Below, one piece after another: positions 21,949 to 35,500 of a DNA stretch of 64,000 nucleotides; position 1 is the stretch's first letter, and every line of letters starts with the position of its first letter. The notes under the pieces were generated by a model, which ran no database searches, was not told where the DNA came from, and was given only the letters and a program-made list of their open reading frames with translations. Position numbers and translations under genes: made by a program. Source of the stretch: Sphagnum compactum (taxonomy: Eukaryota > Bryophyta > Sphagnopsida > Sphagnales); assembly GCA_965153455.1 (NCBI GenBank), contig OZ234495.1, positions 20,146,875-20,210,874 of the forward strand, written 5' to 3'.

Positions 21949-23328
21949 TTGTATTGCAAATGAGCTAAAAACATTAAAACACACCAAGATTCTTGCCACG
22001 TTTAATATATAAAAACTTGAAACGATGAAAAGAAAGTTCCAAAAAACCAACACCCAAAAAATTAAATCAAGAATTCAAAATCAAAACTAGATCAATCACC
22101 AAACTAATCAAATTACTTTCTCAAGTAACTAATGAAAATCAATTAATTGAGTTTGGATTTTCAACACTCCCCTTCAAGATCAAGTGCACATTTAACACAT
22201 TAATCATGCTTTTAAATTTTATTAGTTTGCCTAATACCCAAAGCCATTACAAAAATGTCAACAAAGGTCTCAATACTACCATGAACAAGAGCAATAGGAA
22301 ATAAGTAAACATCCCACACAAATGTTATCTCAAATCTATCAAGGTGAGATGAACATCACATGCAATAACATATTTTAGATCATAATTAACTAAAATATCT
22401 CATATCACCAACACTTAAATGCATTGAGCATAAGTGTCAAGATATAAGAATAAATTGATAGGATGTTGATATTTTAACTCTCCCATCATCTTCCCGCCCA
22501 CCAATCTAGCCACCACTCTTTAAAACGCAACACAACTTGTTTGAAATTTATCAAAGATGTCAGGACCATTTAAGATGTTTAGGTTGAAAACAAAACGAGT
22601 TTGAAACAAAAATAACACACACGTAATTAGTGGAACTAATTGTAATTCGTATTAATTAGTTCAAGGGTACCCTCACACTTTCTTTCTTTTTTTTGCTTTT
22701 TTTTTGTGAGGACCCAAATGGATTCGGCCCATCACCACTTTGTTTTAGAACATTGAGCAACTCCCCAAAAGCAGCACCCCGATTGCAAAACCAAAACAAA
22801 TATGCTTCCCTGAGGCCCACCTTTCGGGAGTTGAACTTTGGCAAACCATAGATGAGCTACAACTGAGAAGCTATTGGGAACACCTGGGGAACATAACACG
22901 GTTTAGCATAAGAAATAACACAGCCTATCAATTTTTCATAGCCTGTGTCAATTTCCACGAAAATAGTAGAGCCTAGCACAAGAAAATAACACATTGGTAC
23001 ATAAAGCAATGCTTAAAAAATTTGCAAAAAATGTCGACCCAATGTTAGTTAGTTTACTCACTTCATTTGTACAACAAGTCAGTGTAACAGAGAGGCAATG
23101 GACATTGGCTCATTGTGAATAGCAGCACTTGAGTAACAGACATTGCGCGCTTTGCGACTGCCTTACAGAAAGAAAACTGTCGATTCAGATAGCTGCATGT
23201 AACTATCTTTCTGTAAGTTAATAAAATCAGTTAATGAGATGAGTGTTAGATTTGACACATCCTACAACTCCTGCGGGGATATGGAAAGGGAAATTGGAAC
23301 CAGATTCTAGTTGCCACCACCACCTCAT
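21949..23328. other. Intergenic, AT-rich, no gene seen
   Basis: AT-rich sequence between the LINE and the 3' end of MAP65. The part nearest 23328 is probably MAP65 3' UTR (minus strand). A T-run at about 22687-22706 is present. The short open frames are not supported. Confidence 0.5.
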
Positions 23329-26300
23329 CTATCTAGTTTGACCAATTATACTGCTGAATCTGCGCTCGTCAAAGGAGTGCATTGGGGTTGTATTCTCAGA
23401 ACCTTGCAAGCGAGGATGAGGGCTTCTGGTAGGAGGAGATGTGCCAGTCATTGACATTTTTGCAAAACTTGAAGCCTTGTTATTGCTGCTTACTTGTAAT
23501 CGGTTTCCTGAATCTTCCACATAAGTTTGCTGTTGTGTTACAGACATGACAACTGGGGACAGAGGCTGCCGAAGGGCTGGTGCCTGCACTACCTGTTGCT
23601 GCTGCTGCCCACGCCCAGCAGCAACAGCAGCTGCAGTTCTCCCACCTATTTCAATTGCGCACACACACACACACCAGTCACACCACATTACTAACACCAA
23701 TATCCAAGAATCGTCATTCATACTCTGGATACTCAGGATACACACAGGAATGCACCATTCATACTCAGGTTGGCATAACAGGATGTGGTGGCATTCATAC
23801 TCAGGCTGGCCATCATTTATGAGCTTATTATTGTAGGAATTTTTGCAGTTCACACAAGCAAGGTATCCAGATATAGGATAACAATGTTTACCTGTAGAGG
23901 CGAGTCCAGCCATCTCATCCTTGTTGAGGGCCACATAGTTGAGGGCAGCTGCAGGTCGTGAACGTTCGCGCTTTGTGTCCTTGCCCATTGATGCACCCAA
24001 ACGTGAATGCGTCGTTACTCCATTTGGTCGTGAGAATTCAGGAGTCACTGGCTGCATTAAGGCAGTGCCCAATGAGAGCCGCCGGTTAGGTTGTGATGCT
24101 GTTGTTCCCCCAAGACTTGGGCGGGATCCACCATAGGCCTTTTTGGAGCTGAGAGTTGTCTTGATGGGACTGGGCTTTGACCCAAACAGTGTCTCCTGCT
24201 CTGTTATCAGTTGCTCCTGGATCTTCTTCTGGTCCTGCAGTAAGTTTTAAGAAAACTTGCAAAAAATCAACTTGTTGACCAATTCCACATTGCAAGCAGC
24301 AAGCTCCTTCCTGCAGAAGAATAAATCGGCTATAAACACTCTTGGAATGCAGGGTGGAATGTGGCATAGCTCCCACTGACTCACAATGTTAAGTGGCGAA
24401 ACATATGTTTCTTACCCTGAGTCTACGCTTCTCCTCATCTTTCTCTTGCCGGAGGTAGTTGTACTCGTCCAGCATAGACAGCAATCTCACCTGCATACAG
24501 ATACTCAAATGTAAGAGACAAGAAAGCTACCAGGATGCCTGTAAGCAAGCTGTTATGCTCAAGCAGTAGCTGGCTTCCAGGAATAAAATAAGGCAGTAGA
24601 AAAGGAAGTGAGTACTAGGGAAGAGATGCACCCCATCAAACATGAATGGAACACCCCTGTCATCCTCCCAAGCCTTTGTCTTCAAGATTAACATTTCCAC
24701 CATAGCTGTGTCCAGCACAAGCATACACAGCACCCAAATTCAGTGACCATGGCAGGATTCCAACATCTTCTTTGGCATGTCTTGACCAATGACAAGTCCT
24801 CTGTTGACCTGTGGGAAGATAATTGCCTAAAATGTCACTTTTATCAAGGTACCCAACTCAGGGACAGAGTCTCAAAATTGACAAACATACTCCCAAAACT
24901 CCAGAAACATTTTCTCCTTAATATTGTTGATGACAGATATTGGCATGTGAAATATACCAGGAAGTTTGTTGATTGCTGCCCGTGCACGTTCTGCACGTTT
25001 TAGGTTTAGATGAGCACCTTTACTGGCAAACCTGTTTTCATCCTGCATATATAAAATTCACAGGAAGCCAGAGGACTAAGCAATTTTTCGTTCTCCTGCT
25101 GCTTCCTGGTGCTTGGGATGATGATTACTATGCATTTACTTCAAGATGCAATCCGAGAGAACAACCAACCTCTTTGAACAAAGTATGAAGCTAATAGATT
25201 CCATCTGCCTTGGGAGAAAGACAAATTTAAGCATTTCTGTAACAAACCTTATTATAATCTTCAAGCCATCCCTCCTCTTCACAAGCTGACATCCACTTTT
25301 CCATTTTCTCAAGTATCTCTTTCCTGGTCAAAGCTTCCTGTTTTGCTTGCACTATCTGCTTCTCCATCTGGCTCAGAAGTTGTGTAGGGTCTACAATGCC
25401 TACAGCCAAGTAGATTCCTTAGGACCTCATTAGAGTGCCATTGAAAGCCAAGAGATCATCTTAAAACAGGTTATTGCTAATCCAAACAAATAACTGCTAC
25501 TCACCTGAATCCACCATGGCAATGAGCTTCTCTTCTGTTGTATTGGCATCAGGCTCAATGTGTGCACATCTGCATATGTCCTCCAGTTCCAATCTCCTTT
25601 TCACCACAAGTTCCTTCATTCTGCTGGCTTTCAGTGTGTCAAGTCTGTCGACTTCCATTTGAGCCTGCAATTCATCAAGAACAAAATGCATAACCAAATG
25701 GCTTTATTTTAGTAGACAAGGTTGAGATCAACACACTGCTGAGTAAAGGAAACAAAATTCATGCGAACTGAATTGCTCCTGGTGCACGATGAAGAAAAAG
25801 TCAGATAGCAAAATCAGGTGTTATTTACCTGTGCAATGGTGTCCGATGAAAGGGTTCCAGGTATGGTAATCTCATCTTGAGTTGCTGCAATCTGGCTAGT
25901 GATGTGCTGAAGCAACTGTTGTTCTTCAAGTGGTGTATCCATCAAGTTCCACAATTCTAAAAGCTTCGCACCAAGTTCTTGTAGCTGTCAGGGCATAAGA
26001 GCACATCAGTAAACACCTACCCACTACCTCTCAAACAGCCACCAATTATTTAAACCATGCACGGGACATGGCAGTGGGCTCAGTATTATTTGTAACCACA
26101 ACATAAAGTTCAGTCTGTTGTGCAGCGGCAAAACACAGGATTCACTCTTACCTTTTGCAGCCGAACCCTTTTTTCCTCTTGAAGAGAATGGATGGTCTGG
26201 GCTAGTCCCTCAATCGTAACATTGCTTATGTTCTTGGTCTGCCCTGGTGTAGAGGAAACTAAACTGGGATGAACATCTGCAAGAATCTGAATAGAATCCA

Positions 26301-27497
26301 TTCCCAGAACTGTAGAGAGTTCATGCACCACATTCACATACTCCGAGACTCTGTGCAAACGTTCATTCTGCGAAGAATCCAAAATCACCCCCCACCCCAC
26401 ACACATGATGAAAGATGATTCATCATAAGATGGTTTCTGCAGTCTGATCCAAGGTTTTCTCCAACCAGAAGAATGTGATATTTTTCACTTACCCTTTCCC
26501 TTTGAAGGGTTTGAAGCTGAGCATTACACTCCTCCAGTCTTCTTAAAGTCAGATCCTGATCTCCTCCACTCAGGAAGAACTCTGTAGTAGCTTGTGTTGC
26601 TGCAATTTCCCTACAAATGTGGGCAATCTGCCTTCTAACTTCCACAAACTGTTTAGCCCGATCCTCTTTCTTTCGCTGCATCGCGTCCAAGTGAGGCTTT
26701 ATTGTAGCCAACTGTTCTTTCAGTGTCCCTGTGCGCTTATCCTGTGATTTCCAATTTCCTTGCTACCTCTGTCAGATTGTGCAGAAGACATGACTGCATT
26801 GCAAGCACAGAATAATATCTAGCTAGCTGGCTGTCTGCAGGTTTTGATGGACATGATCAGTGTTCATGCTGCATACTCTGTTCTAAACTTCCCTTTTCCT
26901 TGAAATACTCTACCCAGCAAGCAAGAGGATACACACATGTTGGGTGTGAGTGAGAACTCACACATAGAGAAATTGGGGATTCTCCCAGAGCAGAGAGAAG
27001 TGCTGAATACTCAGCCTCTGCATTTGCAAGATCCTTATGTAGCTGTGCACGAGCATGGCTGGCATGGTCCACCTTGCGTCTGTAGACCTCAAGACACTCC
27101 TGCTCCAACTGCAACAACATCTTGTCTCTGTCTGAATCGCTTTCTCCCACCTCATCCCATATGTGCTGTGCATTTGCAACAAAACCCCACAAAAAACAGT
27201 CCTTGGCATGCTATGCATTATTCTGAAATATGTTCTGCAAACGGCTGCAAGGAATTTTGAGTTTTGGTATGCATGTATGCATGAAACAATTTTGGAGAAA
27301 ACAGAAAATTGAAAGGCGCTGTTGTTGTATATAAAAAGACACAAAATTTGCAAGGATCTATCTAATTCTTTGAGATAAAACAAACAACAGGCTGCAGGCA
27401 GCACGACATTCATCTTGGGAACAAGAACACAAACCTGCAACTCCCGGAGTAGAGAGCCGCATGTCGTATCCACCATGAGCTGCTGCTGCTGCATCAT
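23329..27497 (-). CDS. MAP65: MAP65 family microtubule-associated protein (PRC1/Ase1 type)
   Basis: Twelve exons on the minus strand: 27497-27435, 27165-26962, 26741-26493, 26367-26152, 25984-25829, 25664-25505, 25399-25248, 25042-24958, 24705-24632, 24490-24416, 24234-23892 and 23645-23329. All junctions are GT/AG and frame-consistent; the product is 697 residues. MAP65 proteins cross-link antiparallel microtubules in the preprophase band, spindle midzone and phragmoplast. Residues 1-90 include [18 protein letters not shown] and [19 protein letters not shown]. Coiled-coil spectrin-like repeats span about 20-400. The conserved microtubule-binding part is about 400-490 ([56 protein letters not shown]). 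The tail (about 500-697) is basic and Ser/Pro/Gln-rich, typical of Cdk-regulated variable C-termini. The first of two adjacent ATGs was taken as start. I cannot tell which MAP65 paralogue it is. Confidence 0.96.
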
Positions 27498-28375
27498 AAT
27501 GATGCTGACCTATCTCTCATTCACTCTACAAAAATTCACAACCGAGAAAAATTCGTCAAGCAATCAACGACGGCCACAGCAAGCAAACAAACAAACAATC
27601 AAACAAAAAAGAAGCAAAAAATAGGAACAAAATCCACCCGGAAAGCCACGCGCAGTGTGTGATAAAACGACTACAATACTTCTTCGTCATAATAAGAAGT
27701 CTCGAAAGAAGCATCCACCCAAAACAAAGGGAAAAAGAAATCCAGACCAGGAAAGCAGTAGCAAGGAAGTAGGACGTAGGAGCGATTCAGACAAAGGAAG
27801 TAGCTAGTAGCAAAAGTACCTTGGTTGGAAGCGTTCTTGAAATCCGAAATCCAGAGAAATCAAAAGAAAATATTTATGTAGCCTGTTCTTGATCTTTCTT
27901 TCTCGCTCCGCACTGCAGTGCCCCTCGGATTCATGAACAAAGCACAGAAACAAAAGCAGGTCTAGATAGCGATACACGCACTGCTGCAATGATAACAAAA
28001 CCTGGCCAAGTTACTTCACGCACAATGCACATGCACCAAAGAGAGAGAGACAGAGAGAGAGAGAGAGAGGTAAGCGATTCTTCGTACTGCTGCTGCTATG
28101 ACGAACCAAAATCAAGTCTGAGAAGGTTGAGAATCTCAGAGCAAAAAAAGGACGACGAAAACAGCGAGAACAGCGAAAGCGATGATGCGCATGGGAAATC
28201 GGAAAATCAAGCAAAAGGGAAACACAAGAGTGTGCGCGTCGGTGCGTGCGTTCGTCCGCGCGAGAACGACTATGACGACGACGACGACTATGACGACGAC
28301 GAGGAGCTGCAGAATCGTACTTACAAAAAAGCTCTCTTTCCCCAACGACTCTCCGAGACAACGGGAGCGCCATAG
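27498..28375 (-). promoter_or_regulatory. Probable 5' leader and promoter of MAP65, with GA and GAC repeats
   Basis: Upstream of ATG 27497 on the minus strand. A good donor-like site (CCAAG/GTACTT at about 27820) and an acceptor-like TGTAGAG near 27530 suggest a leader intron. A (GA)n run lies at about 28040-28070 and a (GAC)n run at 28264-28303. The 128-codon plus frame 27989-28375 is rich in Arg/Glu/Asp because of these repeats and is not supported as a gene. Confidence 0.4.
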
Positions 28376-29002
28376 TTTCTTATTTTTAAGCCTTACGACG
28401 AATGAGAAAACGCCACGTGCGAAACTGCAAACCCCCGAAACCCTCCGTTCGCAAATACAAAGTTTGAATTTCCTTTTGGAGGACGAGTTGGGGGGGGGGG
28501 GGGGGGGGGAAGGGACCGGGGGGTAATAATTTTTGTTTCAGTGACCGTTGTGCGCCAGAAACCTAAAATATAAATATATGCCATTTTAAGTAATTCATTT
28601 TTTAAAAAACATATAATATATTTGTCTATTATCTAATACCTATTTTTTGGTTCCCCCCCCCCCCCAAAAAAAAACCTATTCATAATTACAATTATATCAA
28701 TAATCACACAAAACACACACATAACCTTTTATTTGGTGTGAAATTTCTCGAGTTATTTCACATAATAACACTCGTATATATGTGTGAAAGCAAAAATATT
28801 TAGGTAGCATATTCCTTCTTTTTGGGGGGGTGGGGAAAAATCAACATGTGAAAAAATAAATTTGGATTTTTTTTGTCACATTTCGACTCGGATTTTGGTT
28901 TTGTATCATTGTTTCTTAGCACCATTTTAGTGCTAAATCTCTCATGGGGATGTTCATTATTGATGCAACATCAAGAAATTAGATAAATGTTTTTGGAAAG
29001 AA

Positions 29003-29036
<34 letters not shown>

Positions 29037-30984
29037 GTAAAATCTTCTATCTCTTCTTTTCTTTTCCCCTAGCTTTGGAATGTAAAATACAGCTTGAAGA
29101 AATAAATTGGTGGCAAGAAAAATCATATTTGTGAATCCTAATCTACCACCAAATATGATCAAAACACCATGGGGGGGGCATTTAAGAAGGCCATTGAAAA
29201 TTATTTACAAAAAAAATCCTAACCGTACATTGCAAAAATTTCAAGGAATTAAATTCAAGACCTTTCTCATATAAATAACAATCTAGACCATTGAGATATC
29301 TCAATATCACAATAAACAAATAGGAGACTTAGTGTACTTATCAAATTTGTCCAAATTATGAAGTATTCACATTCAAGCTATTGGACTTTTTTTTCCATCC
29401 AAAAAATAATAGTTTTGACAAAGATTTGCCAATTATTCATCATGGGTACAATATGACAAAGGTGAATAGTTGAGAAAGGATCTAGACTTAGAGAGGGTTT
29501 AGGGTTTCAATCACTCTAGAGAGCCAAACGAGCTCATGTCCTCCATCCATGATGGGCACAACACAATTGAATGTTGGGTCCTCACAACCTTATTCAAGGG
29601 CTTAATGGATGTCACCACTTGAAAAATGTGTGTCAATCCATCCAATAGATGTTAGAAGCAACAAATGTACCAAAATCACTCAATGGCAAAATGACTACAT
29701 TCATCCCAAAATTAAAGAACTACTACCACTTTCTAATAAGCAATGGAGTGTACCCATCACCTTAAATAGGTAGTTGTGTATAAAATCTTAACCAAGCTAT
29801 AGTAGTAAGGAAAATCCAACAACATTTCTTTTGCAAGATTCAGTCACATCATATCAACTATGTTAAAAGAAGGCACATTAAGGCACAATATAAACAATGT
29901 TTATTTAGCAAAAGAAGCAATACAATGGGCTATTGAAAACAATCATGACTCGATCCTTTTAGTTGTAGGTTTTTGAAGGTGTGTGTAAGAGAGTTGCAAG
30001 GAGCTTCATGTCCCCTTTGCTTAACAAGTTCAGTTTTGAAAAAACTATGGATCAAATGGATATGTATCTAGGAAAATAGGGGAAGCGGTATACTTAACAA
30101 TATATTGAAGCAAGAATATATCGCTTTGGTAGCGCATGTGGTGGGATATATTTTATGCGATATGAGCTTGAAAATGGACAAAATTGATTGTGGTCGAGTA
30201 ATGAGCTTGAAACTTGAGCTTTGAAGTTGAAGGATGAAGAGAATGAATTTGAAGTTTACAAGAACATAGTGCACGCTAATTTCAAGTTAAAAGTGAATAA
30301 TGTCCACCACATTCATTAAAAAAATTGCCTCAAATCTTAGTTTTATGGAATTGTCATTGCGGACAACGATGCCTCATTAAATCATGGCAACAATTGTTCT
30401 ACAAGCACATCTACTATAATCATGGGGAAGATTAGATGCATCACAGCATTACAACTCACAGAAGTCCTCCTAAGTTATGTCGGGTAAGATCCTATTACAT
30501 AACTATCAATGAACAAAGGATTCACATGCAGAAGGTGACATGGGTGCACATGGTGACAATAGTTTCCTCCATTGTGTGAGACTTAAGTCCACAATAGAGA
30601 GAAACTCTATTTGCAACAATTACAGAACAAATCACATAATACAGGTACCTGAAAGTTTGGATGGATTCCAGGAATCTGTGAAACTCTTAAGCTTTGTTCT
30701 AAAACCTAGAATTTCAGGGGCTCTGAAAGCAGCGAAAACAAATTTGGACCAGGCTCCTTATCCTTCTTCCCATCTCTTTCTCCTCTCCCCCTTCCCTCCA
30801 GCAAACACCATCTGGCATAATACAATCTGTTTCTCAGTATGATGGGCATGCTCAGGTTACATACCCTCTATTTCATTCCTTTTAAGATCAGAGCACAGGA
30901 AGAGTAAAATTCAGAACAGGTCAGGACAACAAGACTTTGCATAGGAAATTTCTTCGATTCCCAATTCCTGCCTTTTTGTTGGAA
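28376..30984. other. AT-rich intergenic with homopolymer runs, no gene seen
   Basis: Contains a G-run of about 20 at 28490-28509, a C-run followed by an A-run at about 28654-28675 and a (TAA)n run at 29005-29038. No domain or gene is recognised. The open frames are short and AT-biased. Confidence 0.5.
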
Positions 30985-32560
30985 GGACTGATCGTCTTCT
31001 GCAACTCATTAGGCACAACCTGACCTGCTTCAGTCAAAACTTTGACAAGCTCTTGACCTCATGCCTGCAGTGCAAAGACCACATTCACCTCCTTACTTGT
31101 GATTCTACATTCATTCTTTAACATTAAGCTGTCTACAACCAAGCCTTGTACAACTGGAATTCAGATGACCCACCTGATTAGCTGGAGTGAAAAAAGTGTG
31201 CACAATGCCCTTCCTTGCAGTTCTGCCAGCATGATTTAATTGAGCAGCATAGTCTTTGGCAGTGTATCGGAAGCTAAAGTTGATGACATAATCCACATTT
31301 GGAAATGCAAGCCCCGCACAGCCACATCTGTTGCTACCTGTGAAGCAAATATGAAAATGCAGGAATCTAGTGGGGAACACAAATGTACCATGAATACATT
31401 GAAGTCCACTTACAACATACAAAACCTCCAACCAACTATGGTTGTCATGAAACCCATACCAAGACCAAGTATTGGTCATTTCTGAAAGAGTTCTCATTTG
31501 GTCTTCATTATTCCACCATGCACAGCTGCAACTTTCCACCCTCTGCATCACAGCCAACATGGAAGTAAAGGTGCAGAAAGTACCCAAAAATATATATATA
31601 TGCACAGGTTTACAAGAGAAGTGGTGCAGGATGGATACGCTAAGGAAACAAAAACATAACCAAACAAGGACCAGTGATGAATGCTAGATGACTGCAAGTT
31701 GAGCTTTAACAAAAGAACTGGGTCACCAGATTCACTTATACCCCTTATGAAGTTCAACCTTCATTTGTTCCAGGTTTGAAGTTGTACCTCTGTTGAAACA
31801 GACAAGGAGCCTCATCTTTGTAGAGGACAAAGACCCTGGTACACAGTTCGTGAAATCAACTCTTATGTTAGTCACCCAATTTTCAATAGATGCAATAGAG
31901 AGGCATGCTTCTGGGACATGTCTGGTATAAGACAAGCACTAATGAGTAAAGATCCATGTGCCGGTTTTCTGTACCCATAGCCTTGAATTGAATATTCTAA
32001 GAAACTTGATGGTGAGAATTAGAGATAATCACTTTTCACTTGTCTGGAATGTCCACAGCAGTGTATTGAGTTGTGCATCTCTGACAGTCACCTGCCACAC
32101 ACAAGATTTGGCAATCACCCTTCCTTGCAAGACTGTACAAAAACTATTTGCAAAGGTAGATTTCCCCAAAAAGGGTGGGTTGTATTCACATTTATCCTCC
32201 GCATTTTTTAGCTCCAATAACATGCAGTTTGCCCCCTTCTTAAGCACATCCAGTCACAAGTTCAAACTTGACCAGAAAAACAAGTTTTACATCAGCCTGG
32301 ATATTACAGGTGATACAAGTCTCATTGTCAAATACAAGTTCTCCCAAATACTCAGAAAACATGGACAGTAGCAGTCTGTAGACTACTTGGTATAAACAAA
32401 CATCAACATCTGAATCTGACTGCAATAAAGGAGAATTAGTGTGGTTTTGAATTAAGTTCAAGATAGATCAGCCACAAAGACAGATAACAACATACTTGTT
32501 GGAATTTGCTCAGAATTTCCTGAATAGCTGGCTCATCATCAAGCATGGAATGTACTCCAT
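30985..32560 (-). pseudogene. DEAD-box RNA helicase pseudogene (C-terminal helicase domain remnants)
   Basis: On the minus strand, in order: about 32555-32505 MLDDEPAIQEILSKF (weak, resembling the region after motif II); about 31540-31480 KVAAVHGG (motif IV region), followed by two in-frame stops; 31338-31184 VATDVAVRGL then, after a one-base frame change, FPNVDYVINFSF, LNHAGRTARKG and HTFFTPANQ (motifs V-VI; the usual HRIGRTGR is altered to LNHAGRTAR); about 31070-30990 GQELVKVLTEAGQVVPNEL. Acceptor-like CAG sits before the second block, so this is probably a broken genomic duplicate and not a processed copy. Frameshift, stops and the changed motif VI make function unlikely. The AT-shifted sequence between blocks is intron remnant. 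Confidence 0.85.
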
Positions 32561-35500
32561 CTAAAACCTCAACACCCACACAAAATGTACACAATGGATA
32601 CTTTTACTGATGTAAAGTGGCATATGATGGATGGCCTCTATGACTTAAAGCTGTAAAAGTATGCATGACATTCCATGAACAACGAAAAGAATGTGATGAC
32701 TGCTTGACACCAGCAGGATGATCAACAAGAGGTTTTGTCTTGTTGAGTTCCAGTGCAAGTAAGACGACCAGACAGAATTAGCCAAATATAACAATTTGAA
32801 TGTCTCCAGTGGCAAACATCATAGAACTTCACATTCTAGTTTTGGAGTGCACACTGCACAACAGATGATGATTTTGACAGCATTGTCAAGTTCAGGAGGT
32901 CATTGGAGACAGAGATCTTACCTGCTGCATAAGGTCTGCAAATGAAGCAAGCAGAAGGCAGAGAGGTGATGGTCGCTTGCGCACATAGCTCTTCCTCTTC
33001 TTCAGCGACGGATGATCTTACCTGCTGCACAAGGATGTCACAGAGGGACTCTTGAGTTCCTTGTGCGCGCCATCTGGTCTCCAATTCGAAAATCCGATAT
33101 CCTACAGCTTCTTGTCAAGCTTATTAGAAATGACACGATTCTCAAAAAGCCTGCAAAAAACAATGCTCCAAAATCAACGCTATCATACAATTCGATCCCA
33201 ACTTCTTCCTCTCTTACACACAAAGCAATCGCACTGATCACTCTAGCGAACAACTCTCTGACGCCACGCGCGTCCATTTGAAGCAAGAAAGAATACAGAG
33301 CAAACATCACACAGCACATAATATCCATAAAAGATTGCAAAGAACGCAATCTCTGCACCAAAGAAAAAAACAACGCGTACAAGGAAAGGCACCACGACAA
33401 TAAGTGCGGTCAGAAACACATATGAGAGAGTCGCTCTGAAAGCAGTATCAAACCATCATCACCTTCATCACAACAAAGAGACATAGACTTCCACCAACTC
33501 CTGACGCTGAAGAAACACACACAGACACACACAGACACAACACAACACGTTGCAGAAAATGCATCGTTATCTGATCAGAAACTGAGTTTCATCCTGTCTT
33601 TCCTTTTTCCTGAGCGCCTCCACTGCTGCTGCATATATTTTCACTGCTCCTAACCAACTGTACAACTACTATAATGAGTCTCGAGCCTTGTGCATTAAAT
33701 GCTGAGTTTCAGCATTTCATACTGAGATTTAATAAAAATGTCTTTACTTTGCGGATACCCACTGAAAGAGGGGATACGGGGTGAAAGGAGGCCCAAAGAC
33801 AGGGTTACTTTACAGACAACTCTATTATTATGCAAGGAAAGTTTGTGTAAGTGCATTTAGGCCCTTGGCCACTATGTAGAAAGGGAAGGCATTAACAAAA
33901 CTTTCTTCCCCTATACATAACATTTGTATTATCATTTCTATGTATAAAATTTTCTGCTACACAAACACTTTATTCAATATGTGTAATGTTATTAAACCCA
34001 TGTTTAGATCCTCTTAAAGGTCTGTTCACAATAAGTTCTATGCAAATTGCTAGTGTTTATGTGTGTTTAGGGTGTTATGAAAAATCGTCCATCCATGTGC
34101 CTTATCATAAAAACCTGCCCTAATTTTATGTAGTGTATTTAGATGACCATTGTCGAGCATAAGAACTTGGCAATAATATTCTGCAATCGAAGAAAATTTC
34201 TTCCATGATGGAAGCTCACGTCCTATAAAAATTAGGGAAATTTCTATGATCGAAAAAATGGGAAAAAGGTAGGGAACTCGATCTTTCCTTGTTTTTTGGT
34301 GCCCAACGCTTGAGCTATTGCCCTACGCCTAGGCACCTCAAAACAAGTAAGGGCCTCTATAAGTTTGGAGATATAGTAACATCCATAATATTCATTTGAT
34401 ATCGTGTGTAATGTACAAGTAAATGAATTTGTTAACAAAATTCAGTTTCATAATGTTTTGGTTATTGATCGAATGTCAAGGGCTACATTTACATGGGTTA
34501 GTTTGAGACAAAATGTGTTGCAAACCAAGGTCACCAAAAATAGAGTACAATGTTTTTTAAAAATATTTTGAAATGAAACTTTAAAACATACTTCAAAATG
34601 GAGGTCCACAAATATGAAGATAGTAAAAATATATATATTATATTAAAATATTTTTTGTAAAATATAAAAATCTAAAATGTATTTCTTCTTGTCATATTTC
34701 TTCTTGTCAATCCTTTTTGGCATTCAACCAATCTACAATTTTTTTTTAATGTTTAAGGTTCAATATGTTTTCCTTGAGGCATAAAGTACTAAACACAAAA
34801 ATTAAATTGCAAGTTCATTTTGAAGTCAATCTATATCATCATTTGCTATGTGAAACCAAACGTACTCAAATTCCTTTCACATGCAAAAGTCCAATGACTT
34901 GATTTAATGTTTTAATTGTAATTTTTTTGCAATTTAGGAGTTTCAAATCCAAAGAACTCCACCACATATAATGTGCTACCATTTTCTAGCAACTAAAAAA
35001 AAGAAATTGGGTCCAAAAAAAAAAAAAACCTTCTTATTTTTGTAAGAAGCCAACTATTTTTCAATATTAGTTTGCACTTGAATATTACCAAAAAAAAATC
35101 GTCTCTTACTTTGCAAATACATGTCATTCTTTCGTCATTTTTCTTTTGCCCCTTATTTTGATACTTGTAAAACTCAACAAAACGAAAGCATTTGTAGTAG
35201 GGTTGTCAAACAAGAGTGGCATTTGTCAAAAAAAACTCAAAAATGGTTAAGGTGGGAACTCAGCTCATATGAGCACAATGAATTGGGATATGATTAAATC
35301 TTATAATATGTCATGAATATTATTTTTTCTCCCTTATTAAACCATATGGTTCATTCAATTCTCAATTTATTGGTCCATATGTTCATAGAACTTTCCCATA
35401 ATTGGCTTACCTAAATCAACAAGATACATTAAAAAACATATTACCATAGTATTTTGGCGGCTTCGGCAATGACTTGCCAAAATAATTTATTTATTTTGAC

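Noticed and set aside
27989-28375. 128-codon plus-strand frame rich in Arg, Glu and Asp
   Set aside because: Its composition comes from the GA and GAC repeats in the MAP65 leader region; it has no recognisable domain.
32836-33400. Possible first exons of a minus-strand gene (frames with donor-like CAGCAG/GTAAG sites)
   Set aside because: No domain, no consistent downstream exons, and the two donor-like sites look like a small local duplication.
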